Shown here in pieces: positions 10,601 through 20,837 of a stretch of DNA of 64,000 nt (position 1 is the stretch's first letter; each line of letters starts with the position of its first letter). The translations under genes and the position numbers were made by a program. The stretch comes from Prorocentrum cordatum. Lineage: Eukaryota; Sar; Dinophyceae; Prorocentrales; Prorocentraceae. Location: assembly GCA_963575745.1 (NCBI GenBank), contig CAUYUJ010017904.1:546961-610960 (forward strand), written 5' to 3'. The notes under the pieces were generated by a model. It ran no database searches. It saw only the letters and a list, made by a program, of their open reading frames with translations, and was not told the DNA's origin.

Positions 10601-12006
10601 CTCCCGTTTCTGGGTGGCCAATCCGCAACCATCAGGACACGCTTTTGGCTACCCTCCCGATTCGCTTCCCAGAAGCGGCCTGGAGAGGCCAAGAAGGCCC
10701 CGAGACTCGACAAGAGAGCCCCAGAAAGCGGTTCAAAGGGTCCAAGAAGCCTCCAAGACAGCCCAAGAGCGTTCCAAAACGAACAAGAGAGCCCCATGAC
10801 GGCCAAGTAGGCCCCCTGCTCCAGCACCCTTCTCTTGGTGCTGTTGGGGCCCAGGTGGACCGGCTACGGCCCCCAGCGATGTCTCCCAGGTGCCGTGCGC
10901 GAGCCGTAACCTCACCGAGCTCGTCTGCATCCACTTGTGCACCACCAACTCGCACCGTCACCTTGGCAGCAGTGCGGCCATGGCCCCTCTCTTCAGCGGG
11001 CCACGCCGCGCTCACACGCAATCAAGCAGCACGCGAGAGCGTGCGCGCGAGGCGCCACTTGCAAGCCGATCTCCATGCGCACGCTCAGCCAACGCAGCCG
11101 CGGTCACAACACCTGGGCTGGGAAGGTGGGTCACACTACGGCACGAAAGTAGTGTGGATGTGGATGGGCACGCCGCTGCTACCCATTAGCATAGCAGCGA
11201 ATTTCGTAACATGTTCGTTGCGTCTTGCATGGGGAGGCGAAGTGTTCTTTCACGCTACGCGCGCTACATGCCGTCGTCTTCGTCATCGCGCATTCGGAAG
11301 TCGTATGCCAGTCTGTATATTATGCATCTTTATGGTAGTCGTTCAGCCTGAGTCGCACTCCGATCTACAGCTTGCGAGCGTAGGCTCGACTTCTGGACGA
11401 CTCGCACGAGCCAACAGCTACGCCACTATGATCACGAACCGTGTGACCAGGCTAGTACGTGTGATACGCACGGCACGACCCATTGCGCAACACCTTTCCA
11501 CTTTGGTTTAGTGTTGCCACACAGCATGGCCCTGGGTGTCCGGACGACCAAGCGTGCATCCACGCGCGCGCAGGCACGCACACGCAGCACTCACCATCCA
11601 AGAGCAGGTCGCCAACAATACAGGCGACTTCCAGCGAGCAACAACGCAATCGTGGCCAAGAATGCCCCTGCGTACGTCAAGGAGCTTCCTGACCTCCAGG
11701 CGGACTCCTGTGCTCAGCCCGTCGTCACCTCGCCCAGGGAATTTTGGGGCGCTGGAAGCGTCCCGAACGGCGGCCTGGGCTCGATCCGCGAGGCTTCCTG
11801 CATGAACATTCATGCACCCTGCCGCATCGCCTCGCCGTGGATACCGACGTGTCGACGCCGCGGCCATCGCCCTCGCTGCGGCCCTCGTGCTGGTGCCATG
11901 CCATACGGTTCTCTCCCAGAACTGTGTCAGCTGCAGCTTCAAGGGCAACTAAAAGCATTGGTGCCTGACCAATCGGTGGTGTGCCTCCCAGTTTGTCTGT
12001 GTCTAG
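10601..12006. other. unassigned sequence, no recognised gene
   Basis: 10690-10800 has CCAAGAGCC-type words. 10860-12006 is less repetitive and more balanced in composition than its surroundings, so it could hide small exons, but I see no family signature on either strand. Confidence 0.3.
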
Positions 12007-12720
12007 TTAGATATCCTGCTCCGAAGCAGCATCCGCATCCAACTTGCGAGCAGGTGCAGTTCCATAATCTTGCTGCGAAGCGCGAGTGACAATAGTGGCG
12101 GCAGCAGTGACACCAACAGTGCCAACAATGGCGAACATACTACGCGGTGTCAGCGACAGTAGTCGCATCAGCGGGCCATCGGCAGTGATAGGAGGATGAT
12201 AGGAGGACTGGGGCGGTGCAAATTGAGACGAATTCGTATCAGCAGCACTCTTGGTCATCAGTGTAGTAGCAACCATCGTGTCCGTGCCAGCGGCAGAAAT
12301 ACCTGTATGAGGAGGAAGAGCCGTGGAAACAGTAGTCAGAGTCGGAGTCATGTGCAGTAGCATCGCTGTCACCAGCTCCGGCAGCAGCTCCAGCAGCCTC
12401 GGCAGCAGCGGCAGCAACCGCAGGAGTGATGACAGCGGAGGTGCTGTCGCAGCCCACAGCAGGCATGCGGCGCTCCACGGGGCTGCCACTGCAACCCTGC
12501 GCCTTCGCCCGCTCCCCATTCCCATCCTGCGGCGTGACGCCGCAGCAGTCACCCCGCCGCCCTGCGCCTCCGACCCTTCCCCGTTCCGTCCTCCGAGTAT
12601 GTTCTTTTGGGCGGAGGGCAAAGGGTGAATTCGGACATGCCGTTTCGATGGACGTTCGAGGCTCGGATCTGCAACAAGCGAACCGCAAGACGGCCTGGTT
12701 GTCGAGGTGCAAAAGCCCAC
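12007..12720 (-). CDS. candidate open frame, function unknown
   Basis: 237 codons open on the minus strand. The second half is fairly balanced (TMVATTLMTKSAADTNSSQF, then PLMRLLSLTPRSMFAIVGTV) and contains one hydrophobic segment. The first half overlaps a GCAGCA-rich stretch and the inverted-repeat element at 12610-12748, so the true limits cannot be those of the open frame. It may be a chance frame. No homologue is recognised. Confidence 0.15.
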   Translation of the reverse strand: MGFCTSTTRPSCGSLVADPSLERPSKRHVRIHPLPSAQKNILGGRNGEGSEAQGGGVTAAASRRRMGMGSGRRRRVAVAAPWSAACLLWAATAPPLSSLLRLLPLLPRLLELLPELVTAMLLHMTPTLTTVSTALPPHTGISAAGTDTMVATTLMTKSAADTNSSQFAPPQSSYHPPITADGPLMRLLSLTPRSMFAIVGTVGVTAAATIVTRASQQDYGTAPARKLDADAASEQDI

Positions 12721-12748
12721 ATGGATTTCGCCCCTCCGCCCTCCGCCC
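12610..12748. mobile_element. short inverted-repeat element, single copy in window
   Basis: Begins GGGCGGAGGGCAAAGGGTGA and ends with the inverse (CGCCCCTCCGCCCTCCGCCC), giving 139 bp. This matches the size class of the other inverted-repeat families. Confidence 0.55.
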
Positions 12749-12922
12749 TCGGAGAAAGCTCAGATCCTGCAGCTCGACGCCGCGGCAGGCACCCCGCCCC
12801 TCCCCCGCTCCATCCAGCAGTTACCAGCCTGGCACATACATCCCTATCCCCATGCTGGGCACCTCCTCCTCGCGATGCCAACCTGAAAGATTTCCCTACG
12901 TTTTGAGGGCGACTCCCTGAGA

Positions 12923-13079
12923 TTCAGAGCGTGAATTACCTACCCCGCTTTCGCTTCCAGGCAAAACCAAGCCATACCACGCGCCTCCTCGTCAAGCGGC
13001 CTGACTGCAATTTGGCATCGTTTGGTATCCCTTGGAAGCGAGGGTGGTCAAAAGCGAGGTAGGTTCGTTTCCCCCCTAG
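12923..13079 (+). mobile_element. family G short element, copy 1
   Basis: TTCAGAGCGTGAATT precedes an inverted repeat: ACCTACCCCGCTTT on the left, and the right end reads in reverse complement ACCTACCTCGCTTT. A second inner pair shares CGCTTCCA. It is nearly identical to 41159-41302 in both orientation and sequence. Confidence 0.85.
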
Positions 13080-13391
13080 AGATTGGCCTCGCCTCTTGGC
13101 GTGCCAATCTTAGGGGCAGGGACACGTTCGAGGCTGGTCATGCAGCTCGACGCCGCCGTATAGTCGCTCCAGCGCGGACGCCCCGGGATGGCCTCCGCGC
13201 CCCGACCTGCCCCGGCGCCCTGGCCGCGGCCGCGGCGGCGCGCCGCGCCCCACGGGAGCGAGCGTATGCGGCGAGGGGGGCGGCCGCCCGAGCGGGGTCG
13301 GCGGGGGCCGCTCGGGCGGCGGGGGCTCCTGCTCGGGAGGGCGCGCCTCGACCTCATCCTCGGCCTCGTCCTCATCCTCATCCTCGTCCTC

Positions 13392-13480
13392 CCCTTCCTC
13401 CTCCTCCTCCTCCTCCTCCTCCTCCTCCTCCTCCTCCTCCTCCTCCTCTTCCTCCTCCTCCTCCTCCTCCTCCTCCTCGT
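13392..13480 (+). repeat. (CCT)n microsatellite
   Basis: About 90 bp of TCC/CCT units, read as poly-Leu or poly-Pro on one strand and poly-Glu on the other. Confidence 0.95.
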
Positions 13481-13583
13481 GGGTGTCCAAAAGGGGGGCG
13501 TCCAAGGGAGGGGGGCGTATCAGGGGCCCCCGAGCAAAAGCATTCTTTTCGGGGAGATGAGACGTCACGGCCCCCGCCATGAG

Positions 13584-13760
13584 ACAGTCAGCCCGCATAG
13601 AAAGGATGGGCAGCCTTCCCCAGGGTACCCTTTGCATCCTTGCCTCCCAGGTCCATCCTTTGCCGCTTGCGTCGGCCGCGCCCCGCTCGAGAAGCCTCGG
13701 AATGGGCGTCCAAGGCCCTTGCAGCCTCACCGCGCATCCTTTACTGTACGGGTTGACTGT
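13584..13760 (+). mobile_element. family E short inverted-repeat element, copy 1
   Basis: Left end ACAGTCAGCCCGCATAG; right end in reverse complement ACAGTCAACCCGTACAG. Shared interior words are AAAGGATG, GGCCGCGCCCCGCTCGA and CGTCCAAGGCC. Other copies are at 48131 and 53919. Confidence 0.85.
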
Positions 13761-14064
13761 GCAGTGCCGTTTTTAGTACATGCTCCGCGTGCGGATCATG
13801 TATGAAAAATGCAGGGCATTAGTATCAAAAGCATCGATGAGTTCATGCATAGATTTATGCATACATTAATCATGTATTAGACATCCTGGAAGTCCGATGT
13901 ATCAAAAGCTGCCCTGTATCCCCACCCCCCTTTCGTCATCACCCCCCTCTTGGCCGCCCCCGATCCTCGGTCGGGCAGGGTGGGCGAGACCGACTCCGCT
14001 CAAGACCGGTCCCCGGACCCCTCCGGGTCCGGCACAGTTTCCCAACCAGGAGCTTGTTTTTTTG
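13761..14064. other. spacer with a partial family D end
   Basis: 13790-13905 is AT-richer with ATGCAT words. 13939-13966 reads ATCACCCCCCTCTTGG then CCGCCCCCGATC, which matches the right end of family D elements, so it is probably a truncated copy. Confidence 0.5.
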
Positions 14065-14071
14065 GATTCAG

Positions 14072-14254
14072 GCAAGTTTACTTGCATGGAGTTCGCCTCC
14101 CCCGCCCCCCCCCCTCCCCCCCCCCTCGCCCCTCTTCAAGCGAATACTAGCGTGCAAGTGCCTTTCGACTTGCGTGATTTCCGCGCCCCCCACCCCCCCG
14201 GGCTTGCTTCAGGCTAAGCTCCCCCTCCCTCCCCGTCCATGCAAGTAAACTTGC
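14072..14254. mobile_element. inverted-repeat element with 19-bp perfect ends
   Basis: GCAAGTTTACTTGCATGGA at 14072-14090 is exactly inverted at 14236-14254. Outside the perfect part the arms continue imperfectly (GGATTCAG on the left versus AGACTCTG read inward from the right). The interior is C-rich. The arms are themselves nearly palindromic. Confidence 0.75.
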
Positions 14255-14327
14255 CAGAGTCTAAAACAAACAGGTTCCTTGCAATGAAGGGGCCCGCTAT
14301 AGCGGAAGTGGAAGGCTCTGGCGAAAT

Positions 14328-14495
14328 CTTCCCGCCGATTTTGGTGGCAGGCTGGGTTCTCCGGGTTCCCGGTTTCCGGGTTCCCGGGTTCCCGGGTATT
14401 GGTGCCGGGCCGATGTCGGTGGGTTTGGGGTTCCCAGGCTCGCGGGTTCCCGGTCGATCTCCTCAGCGAAAGCCATCCACTGATTGGTTTTTTTC
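14328..14495 (+). repeat. family H dispersed repeat (GGGTTCCCGGG-rich), copy 1
   Basis: GGGTTCCCGGG words are followed by GTCGGTGGG, then TCGATCTCCTCA. The same order appears inverted at 59762-59916, with about 150 bp shared. Confidence 0.75.
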
Positions 14496-14506
14496 TCTGG
14501 TGTAGT

Positions 14507-14630
14507 CTGGAAGCCGGGAGGGTTTCTGAGAGCCGCCCTGCCTTCCCAGCAGGGGATCCCGAGGCTCCTGAGCAAGCGTCCTTTTGGAAGCCGGGGGGGC
14601 TTCTGAGAGCCGCCCCGCCTTCTCAGCAGG
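14507..14630 (+). repeat. tandem duplication, period 78 bp
   Basis: TGGAAGCCGGG, TTCTGAGAGCCGCCC and CAGCAGG occur in order at 14507-14552 and 14585-14630, about 90 percent alike. Confidence 0.8.
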
Positions 14631-14639
14631 CCCCCCCCC

Positions 14640-15470
14640 CGCCCTCTTGGAAGGATCCTCCCCCTCGTCTTGACCCTGACGAAGATCCGCCCCACGGGGA
14701 ACCCTTGGCATCTCTTAGGCACCCCTTCCGGCCAATTTTCTGAGCTGTTTCCAGCCGCGGCGGCGAGGGGGGTGTCCCCGAAGGCGAACAACAAACGGAA
14801 AGCCGCCCCCTTCGTGGCGCGCCATCACGGCACGGCCTCGCAAGGGCGCGCGAGCCTTCGGATCTGGCTTAGCACGGTGCGGCAGTCGCCCTGCCCAGGG
14901 GCGGGGTCCCGGGGAGTTCTGGCACTCTTTTGTCCTGGGCCGGCCTTCTCACCTCGAGCGTTTTTTTTGTCAGAGGTCCCAGGCCCAGGCGAGGGCCCCG
15001 AGAGGCCGCAGGCGGCGGACAAACTTTGGATAACACCCTGCTCTTTTCCTGGCGGAGAAGGCAGTCGTAGACTTCTGATGCGCCCTCGGAGGTGCGCGCG
15101 GATTCCCGGACTGGCGCCGTCCCCCTCTCTGGCGGCGCTCGTGGCGCCCCGCCTGCAGCCGAGTTTGCTCAGCAGATCGGCCCTGCCAGATCAGGGGTGC
15201 CCTCGTGTCGTGCGCCCCGTGCCCCATATGTCCTCTGCATTCGTCGGGCAGCGTGGCCCCCGCCATCGAGGACGAAACTAAACTAACACATAAACGTTCG
15301 GAGCTCTGCGCAGATTCCTCGCATCGGCGTCGTGCCCCCTGGCGCGCTCCGCGCGCCTGGGCGCCGGGTCCGCCGCCGGTCCAAGAGGCTCGCTCGGACC
15401 TCCGAAGGGTTACTCTTTCGTCCCCTCTCGTGCCCCCTCCGATCGAACTCGACTCTCCACCGCGCGCAGT
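14640..15470. other. GC-rich unassigned stretch
   Basis: Open frames exist on both strands but none shows a recognisable domain. Confidence 0.35.
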
Positions 15471-15484
15471 CAGACGTGCGGGTG

Positions 15485-15640
15485 CGGGCAGCCGCCCTGC
15501 GCGTCGCAGGGCCACCGAGACCCCGGGGGCGCCGAGGCAGGGTCTCAGGCCTGCGCGTCGCAGGCCACCGAGACGGGGGGCGGGCAGTCGCCCTGCGCGT
15601 CGCAGGCCACCGAGACCCGGGGGCGCCGAGGGGGGTCGGC
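15485..15640 (+). repeat. three-copy CTGCGCGTCGCAGG repeat
   Basis: CTGCGCGTCGCAGG followed by CCACCGAGAC occurs three times (about 15497, 15551 and 15594). The word itself is a short hairpin (CTGCG/CGCAG). Confidence 0.75.
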
Positions 15641-16112
15641 CAATCTCGGAGCCGGCTGGGGGCCTGAGGTGGCACAGCACTGGCTCCGGCCAGCAGGAGA
15701 GGTGGCAGGTTCGAAGTTCTGGGTTCGAGGATGCTTTTTTGCCTTTTTCGGGTCCGGGGGCCGTTGTCGGGTGATAGAACGGATCAAGGGTGAAAAGCTG
15801 CACCAGACGGACCCCGGGATGGGTCCAGGAGGGGATTTTTGAGCGGATTTGCCCTCTTCAAACCTTCCTGACAGGTTTTCTCGAGGCCCATCCGGTTCAG
15901 ACCTCCCGGCCGCCTCCAAGGCCAGTCCCCTCCGATTCCCTTTGGCCCAACTGGGTTTCGCGAGCCGCGTGGGTCATGAGCGGAGATCTGCACATCCGCA
16001 CCACCACAGCTGGGCGCGGACGGGCGTCGCAAGCAGAAGTCGCGACGACATGTTTGTTCCACTTTTTGAAACTTCTGGGACCTCCGGTCGCCGACGAAAA
16101 AGCTCAGAAAGT

Positions 16113-16149
16113 TCCGTAGCCATTTGTGCCGAAGTGATTTTGGCTCAAT
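16113..16149 (+). other. tandem dinoflagellate spliced-leader relic
   Basis: 16113-16134 aligns without gaps to the 22-nt dinoflagellate spliced leader: the first 13 bases TCCGTAGCCATTT are identical and 18 of 22 match overall. The next 15 bases (16135-16149, core ATTTTGGCTCAA) match the last 15 bases of the leader at 12 positions. A full leader followed by its last 15 bases is the pattern expected when a genomic leader relic is used again as trans-splice acceptor (at CCGTAG) and the mRNA is reverse-transcribed a second time. The relic lies 77 bp before the start codon of the vWD-like gene. Confidence 0.85.
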
Positions 16150-16226
16150 CCGTCTGGATACAAGCACCCACACAAATTACACAAGCCCTTTGGAGTGAGC
16201 TGTCTTTTTTTCACGCCTTCCCAGAC

Positions 16227-17165
16227 ATGGGTGTGATGCCGTCCGCCGTGTTTTCCGTGTCGTTTCTGTTGTCCACAGGAGGGCGTTGCGCAACTGGGCT
16301 GAAGACCTACATGGCCCGGACGGACGAGTGGGTGATTGATTCGGCAAGCGCACGCTCCTGCACTGCGATATGCAGCGAGGTCGGCAAGACGTGCACATCT
16401 GCGAGCGAGACGATCATGACTGACGCCGCTGCGTCGGCAAGTGCCCTCCAGACCGCCCTCGGCAAGCAGCTCTCCACCTTCTGCCCAGGTGGTGTCCCGA
16501 GCTCGAATCCCACGGACGACGTGCCCTTTCTGTGGGCCCCGGGCAACTTCTGCGAGCACGGCCGCGACGGCTACAGCTCGAGGTGCGAGACTGTCCCTGG
16601 CCACTCTGGGATACGGCGCATCTGCTACTGCCAGGATGAGGCAGCATCCGCCACAGGGGATCCGCACCTGCGGAACATTCACGGTCAGGCTTTCGACCTG
16701 ATGGAGCCCGGCAGGCACACCTTGCTCCTCCTACCCAGGGGCGTGGGCAGCAACAACTCGCTGCTGCAGGTCGAGGCGTCAGCGCATCGCGTGGGCACGC
16801 ACTGCGGGGACATGTATTTCGAAGAGCTGAGCATTACCGGGGCTTGGGTAGAATCCCAGTGGAGCGGTGGCTTGCACTTTCGTGCTGATGCTGACGGCGA
16901 GGAAGATTCCAAGTGGATGAGCTTCGGGAAGGTGGACTTGAAGGTTGCCCACGGGAGGACTCCACAGGCTACAGCTTACCTGAATTTCTACGTCAAGCAC
17001 CTCGCGCACACGGGTCTGGCCGTGGGAGGCTTGCTGGGTGAGGATGATCACGTGGACGCCGCAACGCCTAGTGTGGAATGCCGCAAGGTCATGGACCTTC
17101 ACGCGACTGGCAATTCAGATGGCTTGGCTCGCTCCGCGTCGATTGCTGAGGCAAGCATGGAGTAG
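16227..17165 (+). CDS. secreted vWD-like domain protein (intronless retrogene)
   Basis: 312 residues. The start is chosen because it is the first ATG after the spliced-leader relic, 77 bp downstream, with no ATG between them. Residues 1-22 are hydrophobic (PSAVFSVSFLLSTGG) and look like a signal peptide. Residues 25-140 are Cys-rich (C45, C49, C56, C86, C109, C120, C133, C135). Residues 144-276 contain GDPHLRNIHGQAFDL, an Asn-containing segment, MYFEEL and then GGLLGEDDH, the order seen in von Willebrand type D-like domains of the large dinoflagellate secreted or surface protein family. A role outside the cell or at its surface is inferred; no enzyme residues are evident. It has no intron, in line with origin from a processed cDNA. 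The frame stays open upstream to 15849 but that part precedes the leader relic. It ends shortly after the domain, so it may be a single-domain member of the family. A short A run follows at about 17410. Confidence 0.8.
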   Translation: MGVMPSAVFSVSFLLSTGGRCATGLKTYMARTDEWVIDSASARSCTAICSEVGKTCTSASETIMTDAAASASALQTALGKQLSTFCPGGVPSSNPTDDVPFLWAPGNFCEHGRDGYSSRCETVPGHSGIRRICYCQDEAASATGDPHLRNIHGQAFDLMEPGRHTLLLLPRGVGSNNSLLQVEASAHRVGTHCGDMYFEELSITGAWVESQWSGGLHFRADADGEEDSKWMSFGKVDLKVAHGRTPQATAYLNFYVKHLAHTGLAVGGLLGEDDHVDAATPSVECRKVMDLHATGNSDGLARSASIAEASME

Positions 17166-18360
17166 GGAGCTTCCCTTCCCTGGCCAGCACAGTATTCTTA
17201 TCGGGAAGCGGCGCTTGCATCACTTGCATATGTCGCATCTCTCTTCCCCTTCTCCTGCTTCTCCATGTCCCGCTCCTGCGATCCATTGATTCCGCTGCCG
17301 TTCACATTTTCTCATGGCCTGGACCTTTCCCTGTCCAGCGACACTTTTGCTTGGGGTGCTGGACATGTGCCACTCTTGTGCCGTTCTGGGAACATCAGCA
17401 CGCCGCTTCAAAAAAAAGAAGGACAACGACATCGCGGACGAATAGGCATCGGCGCTGTTTTATCGAGCGCGCCAGCTGTCCGACCCAACTCCGTTCACGA
17501 TGCGTCGCCGCACTCCTCCAAGGGTCCAGCCTGGCAAGACATCCAGCATCTTGACCAAACCAAGACGGACGTGTTTTTTACTATTTTCGGCCTCTAGGGG
17601 CCGCTTTCGGGCTTCAGGGCCTTCAAGACATGATTCAGGATGAGAAGCCAGCCCTGGGGAAGGGGTCGGGACTTCTGGGGACCCCGTATAGAAGAATCAT
17701 TGTATATTCAGTGTTTTGGTAGGTCTGGGGAGGGAGTTGCCTATCTGCATCGTTCAACGTGCGCCGGCGAGGTTTCGCACCCAGTGGCCGCTGCTGCTGA
17801 TCCTACACAGGGACCTCCTGCCCCAATTCGACGCGAGCACGGTGTGGAGGAGGAGGAGGAGGGGGAGGAGGGGGAGGGGGAGGAGGGTGATCGAAGGTTC
17901 TGGGGTTTGTTCTTTCCTCAACCATTCTGCGTTTCGTTTTCGTTTTGAATGGAGCACTGTTGCCGCCTCCTCCTTTCCCTTCTCTCCTCCCGCCTGTGCC
18001 TCCTACCTCCTTCATGCCTCTTGAATGCCTCCTACATCGCTCCACTGGGGGCTGCCAGTTGTGCAGCCGTCGCCACCCTTGTGAGTTCCTGGGAGCTCCA
18101 GTGGAGTGGTGTCCTGCGCAGATACAAGCGAGACCTCGCTTTTCCTTGGTGCTGCCACGTGCCCAACTGTCAGTGCTGTTTTACGCGGATCAGGTGAGAC
18201 CTCGCCTGCTTAGGGGGGCTGCCGATTGCGGACCTGTTCGACCTCGGGAGGTCCAGCGGGACAGCGCCTCACGGCATGAGGCCTCGCCCTCCGGAGCGTT
18301 GCAGTTTGCGCAACTGCCGCCCCCAGTCGTGAGTCCCCAGGAGGTCCGGTGGAGTGGTGT
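17166..18360. other. unassigned, GGA tract at 17846-17886
   Basis: 3' flank of the retrogene, with an A-rich run at 17409-17418. 18050-18340 repeats GTGAGTTCCTGGGAG/CAGGAGGTC and GGTGGAGTGGTGTCC words (18080-18115 versus 18330-18365), a diverged duplication. No gene seen. Confidence 0.4.
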
Positions 18361-18372
18361 CCTACGTGGATC

Positions 18373-18450
18373 CTTTCCTCCTCCTCCTCCTCCTCCTCCT
18401 CCTCCTCCTCCTCCTCCTCCTCCTCCTCCCCCTCCTCCTCCTCTCCCCAG
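18373..18450 (+). repeat. (TCC)n microsatellite
   Basis: Pure CTCCTC units with one CCC interruption. Confidence 0.95.
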
Positions 18451-18779
18451 GAGGTCAGGCGAGACCTCGCCTGCTTGGGTGCCTGGTTTGCTATGTGCCG
18501 CGCGGTTGTCTTTCGGACCCGCAGTTTGGTGTACCTCTCGGGAGGAGCAGGAGGAGCAAGAGGAGAAGGAGGAGGTGGAGCACCACCCACACGACTCGAA
18601 ACGTATTGTTTGATTTATCCGCAACTGCGGGGCGCTGCGTATAGATGTGTGCGTACGCAAATCTACCACAAACGATAGGGAAAAAGAGGGAGAGAGACAG
18701 AGAGGGGGGCTCGCGGCCCACCCATCGAGAGTTTCACAGAGTCCATCACCTGAGGGCATGCCAGGTGCAGTGTCTCTGC

Positions 18780-19120
18780 CGCCGTCTCCCCTGCCGGGGG
18801 CGGGGCAGCGCGCGCGCGCTCGCCCGCCCCCCCCCCCCCCCCTTGGGGCAGGCGCCGCGCTGCTGCGGCGCGCCTACACGCGGGCCACGGACGGGGACAG
18901 CCCCCAGGCCGTGGAGGAGGGCAGGCTCGACGACGACGACGAGGCCCCCCCCCCCCCCCGGGAGCGCGGCGGATTTTTGGGGGGCGGGGGGCGGCGCTGG
19001 TCCGCCGACCCCGCCCACGCGCTGGGCCGCGGGCCCTTCCAGGGCGGGGGCCGTGGCAGCTCCGCGGGGGCCGCACTGCCCTTTGGCAGCCCGATCGTCG
19101 AGGGGAAACAAGACGAAGCG
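18780..19120. other. GC-rich stretch with C runs, weakly coding-like
   Basis: One frame reads LLRRAYTRATDGDSPQAVEE then an Asp-rich segment (18860-18940), but long C homopolymers on both sides make the frame unreliable. No family recognised. Confidence 0.2.
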
Positions 19121-19251
19121 TGATGATACGATGAAGGCGTGGCCTCCCCGAATTTCCTTGTTTTTTTTGCACTGGGGCCAATGAAGTACGGGCGGTTGGG
19201 TTCGATGCATCTGCAGGCAAGACCCCCTATTCCCATGGATCCTGGCCCTCC

Positions 19252-19355
19252 CCTCCCCGAGGGTTAGAGGTCCTTTTACGCCTATTCGTTCGATGGCGCA
19301 GTGCCTCCCCGAGGGTTAGGGGTCCTTTTACGCCTACTCATCCGATGGCGCAGTT
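19252..19355 (+). repeat. 52-bp tandem duplication
   Basis: CCTCCCCGAGGGTTAG, GGTCCTTTTACGCCTA and CGATGGCGCAGT occur twice in order, with only a few mismatches. Confidence 0.9.
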
Positions 19356-19371
19356 CCCCCCTCCCGTTCCC

Positions 19372-19504
19372 TTGGCATCGTTCGGGCGTGCGCATTTTTT
19401 GTCCGGCGAGAGCCATCGAAGAGCACATTGGATCATCTCACGAAGCGTATTTGCACGCGCGAAGCCGAACACCGCACGGGGAGTGGACGTCCAAGTTATG
19501 GCGA
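19372..19504 (+). mobile_element. family B short inverted-repeat element, copy 2 (diverged)
   Basis: Left end TTGGCATCGTTCGGGCGTG, interior CATCGAAGAGCA, right part GAGTGGACGTCC. The right inverted repeat is more decayed than in the other copies. Confidence 0.75.
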
Positions 19505-19865
19505 GGTTCCTGCTCCCCGGGGCAAGTCATGTGAACCTCGTCTGTTTTTGCAACTCCGTCCGTAGTGTGTAGCAGCCGGCGCTGGCGTCTGGCGATGGAT
19601 GGGGAAGCCCCGGTAGGGCGTCGATTTGGCGTCGACTGGCGTTGGCTGGCGTCGGCTCGCAAGAGCCAGCGCGATGGTATGGGAGGCTCCCATGCGTTGC
19701 CACCAGACCTACACCTCGGCCCCTTCTTCCTGTTTCCCGAAGCCTCGGCAAAAGGTCACGTCCGTGGCGTCGTGCTCGATGCGGGACTCCGCCGCCTCGG
19801 TGCTAGAGGCGACCGGTTGGGTGGGGTGGGTTGGGGGGGGGGGCGCATGGGAGACGGAGGACTTG

Positions 19866-19932
19866 AAGGAGGAGGAGGAGGAGGAAGAGGAGGAGGGGGA
19901 GGAGGAGGAGGAGGAGGAGGAGGGAGGGGGGA
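19866..19932 (+). repeat. (GGA)n microsatellite
   Basis: GGAGGAGGAGGA with GGGGGA interruptions. Confidence 0.95.
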
Positions 19933-20070
19933 AATGGGGGATGGGGAGAGGGTCTGTTGTCCGAGGCTCGAGATCTGTGCTGTCTCGCGTGCGCACGGTC
20001 GCCGGTGTCGTGGAGGGTCTCCTCGTTCTGAGCGTGCTTCGCCGCCCGCGGCGTCCTGCTCCCCCACCCC

Positions 20071-20221
20071 TCGGGAGGGAACAAAAGCACACAGACACAA
20101 TGAATCATTCAATTCCCCAGGAAGTATGGGGAGCATATGGGAAGTGGGTGGGGATAAAATTCTGGAAATATGGTGAATCCTGTTATTTGTGTGTGTATTG
20201 ATTTGTGTGTCGCAGGGCCCC
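20071..20221 (+). mobile_element. family A element, copy 1
   Basis: GGGAGGGAACAAAAGCACAC at the left, GGGAAGTGGGTGGGGA in the middle and TTTGTGTGTGTATTGATTTG then GTGTGTCG at the right. The ACACACA-rich left end and GTGTGT-rich right end are imperfect inverted repeats. Confidence 0.85.
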
Positions 20222-20784
20222 GTCCACCCCCCCCGCGCCCCACCACTGCCCTTGGGCCGACTTCGGCTGCGAGGCATTCCTCGCCTGTGTATACCGCTCC
20301 TTCGAATCTCTACGTGTTCGGGGTGTTTCCATCTTCTGGTCGCGCTCCAGCGGCTGTCCCTCTGCTGATCACCTTCAGGAGGGGGCGGGGGAAGGGGCGG
20401 GATGAGGGAGGGGGGTAGATGAGGGAAGGTGTACGAGCAAGGAGGAGGAAGAAGTTGATATTGAAGCAGAAGGCGGAGGATGTTGAAATGATGATGATGC
20501 TGATGATAATGAAGATGATGATGATGATGATCAGAATGCTGATACTGACGCTGATGAGGATGAGGAGAAGGAGGTGGTGGTGGTGGTGCTCAGTTGGGGG
20601 CCATCAGTCTGTCATCCTGCAGCTGAGCGTGGCCCCTCCGTTGAATATGGAGGCTGGGCCGCCTGCAAAGCAGCAGGCCGCCACGGCATGAGGCGACGCG
20701 GCGGTGCAAAGACTGCGCGCGATGCCCCGTCGGCGAGGAAGATCCCGCGGGGGATATGAAGAAGAGGAGGGAGGAGACAAAGCC
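20222..20784. other. unassigned; GATGAT-rich segment 20485-20580
   Basis: Contains ATGATGATGAAG-type repeats. 20590-20760 lies beyond the LINE 3' end and shows no gene. Confidence 0.4.
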
Positions 20785-20794
20785 TCTAGGCTAT

Positions 20795-20810
20795 CCCTAG
20801 CTGGCTAGGG
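20795..20810 (-). other. 3' UTR stem-loop of the LINE
   Basis: CCCTAG/CTAGGG pairs across a four-base CTGG loop, and the flanking AT and GAT extend the stem with a bulge. It lies about 30 bases past the LINE stop codon. By analogy with other LINEs it may be the RNA end recognised by the reverse transcriptase; that is inference. Confidence 0.5.
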
Positions 20811-20837
20811 GATGCCTTGGGGCTGAGCCTCCTCCCC

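Noticed and set aside
15849-16226. Upstream in-frame extension of the vWD-like gene
   Set aside because: It precedes the spliced-leader relic, so it would not be in the mature mRNA; the signal peptide-like start is at 16227.
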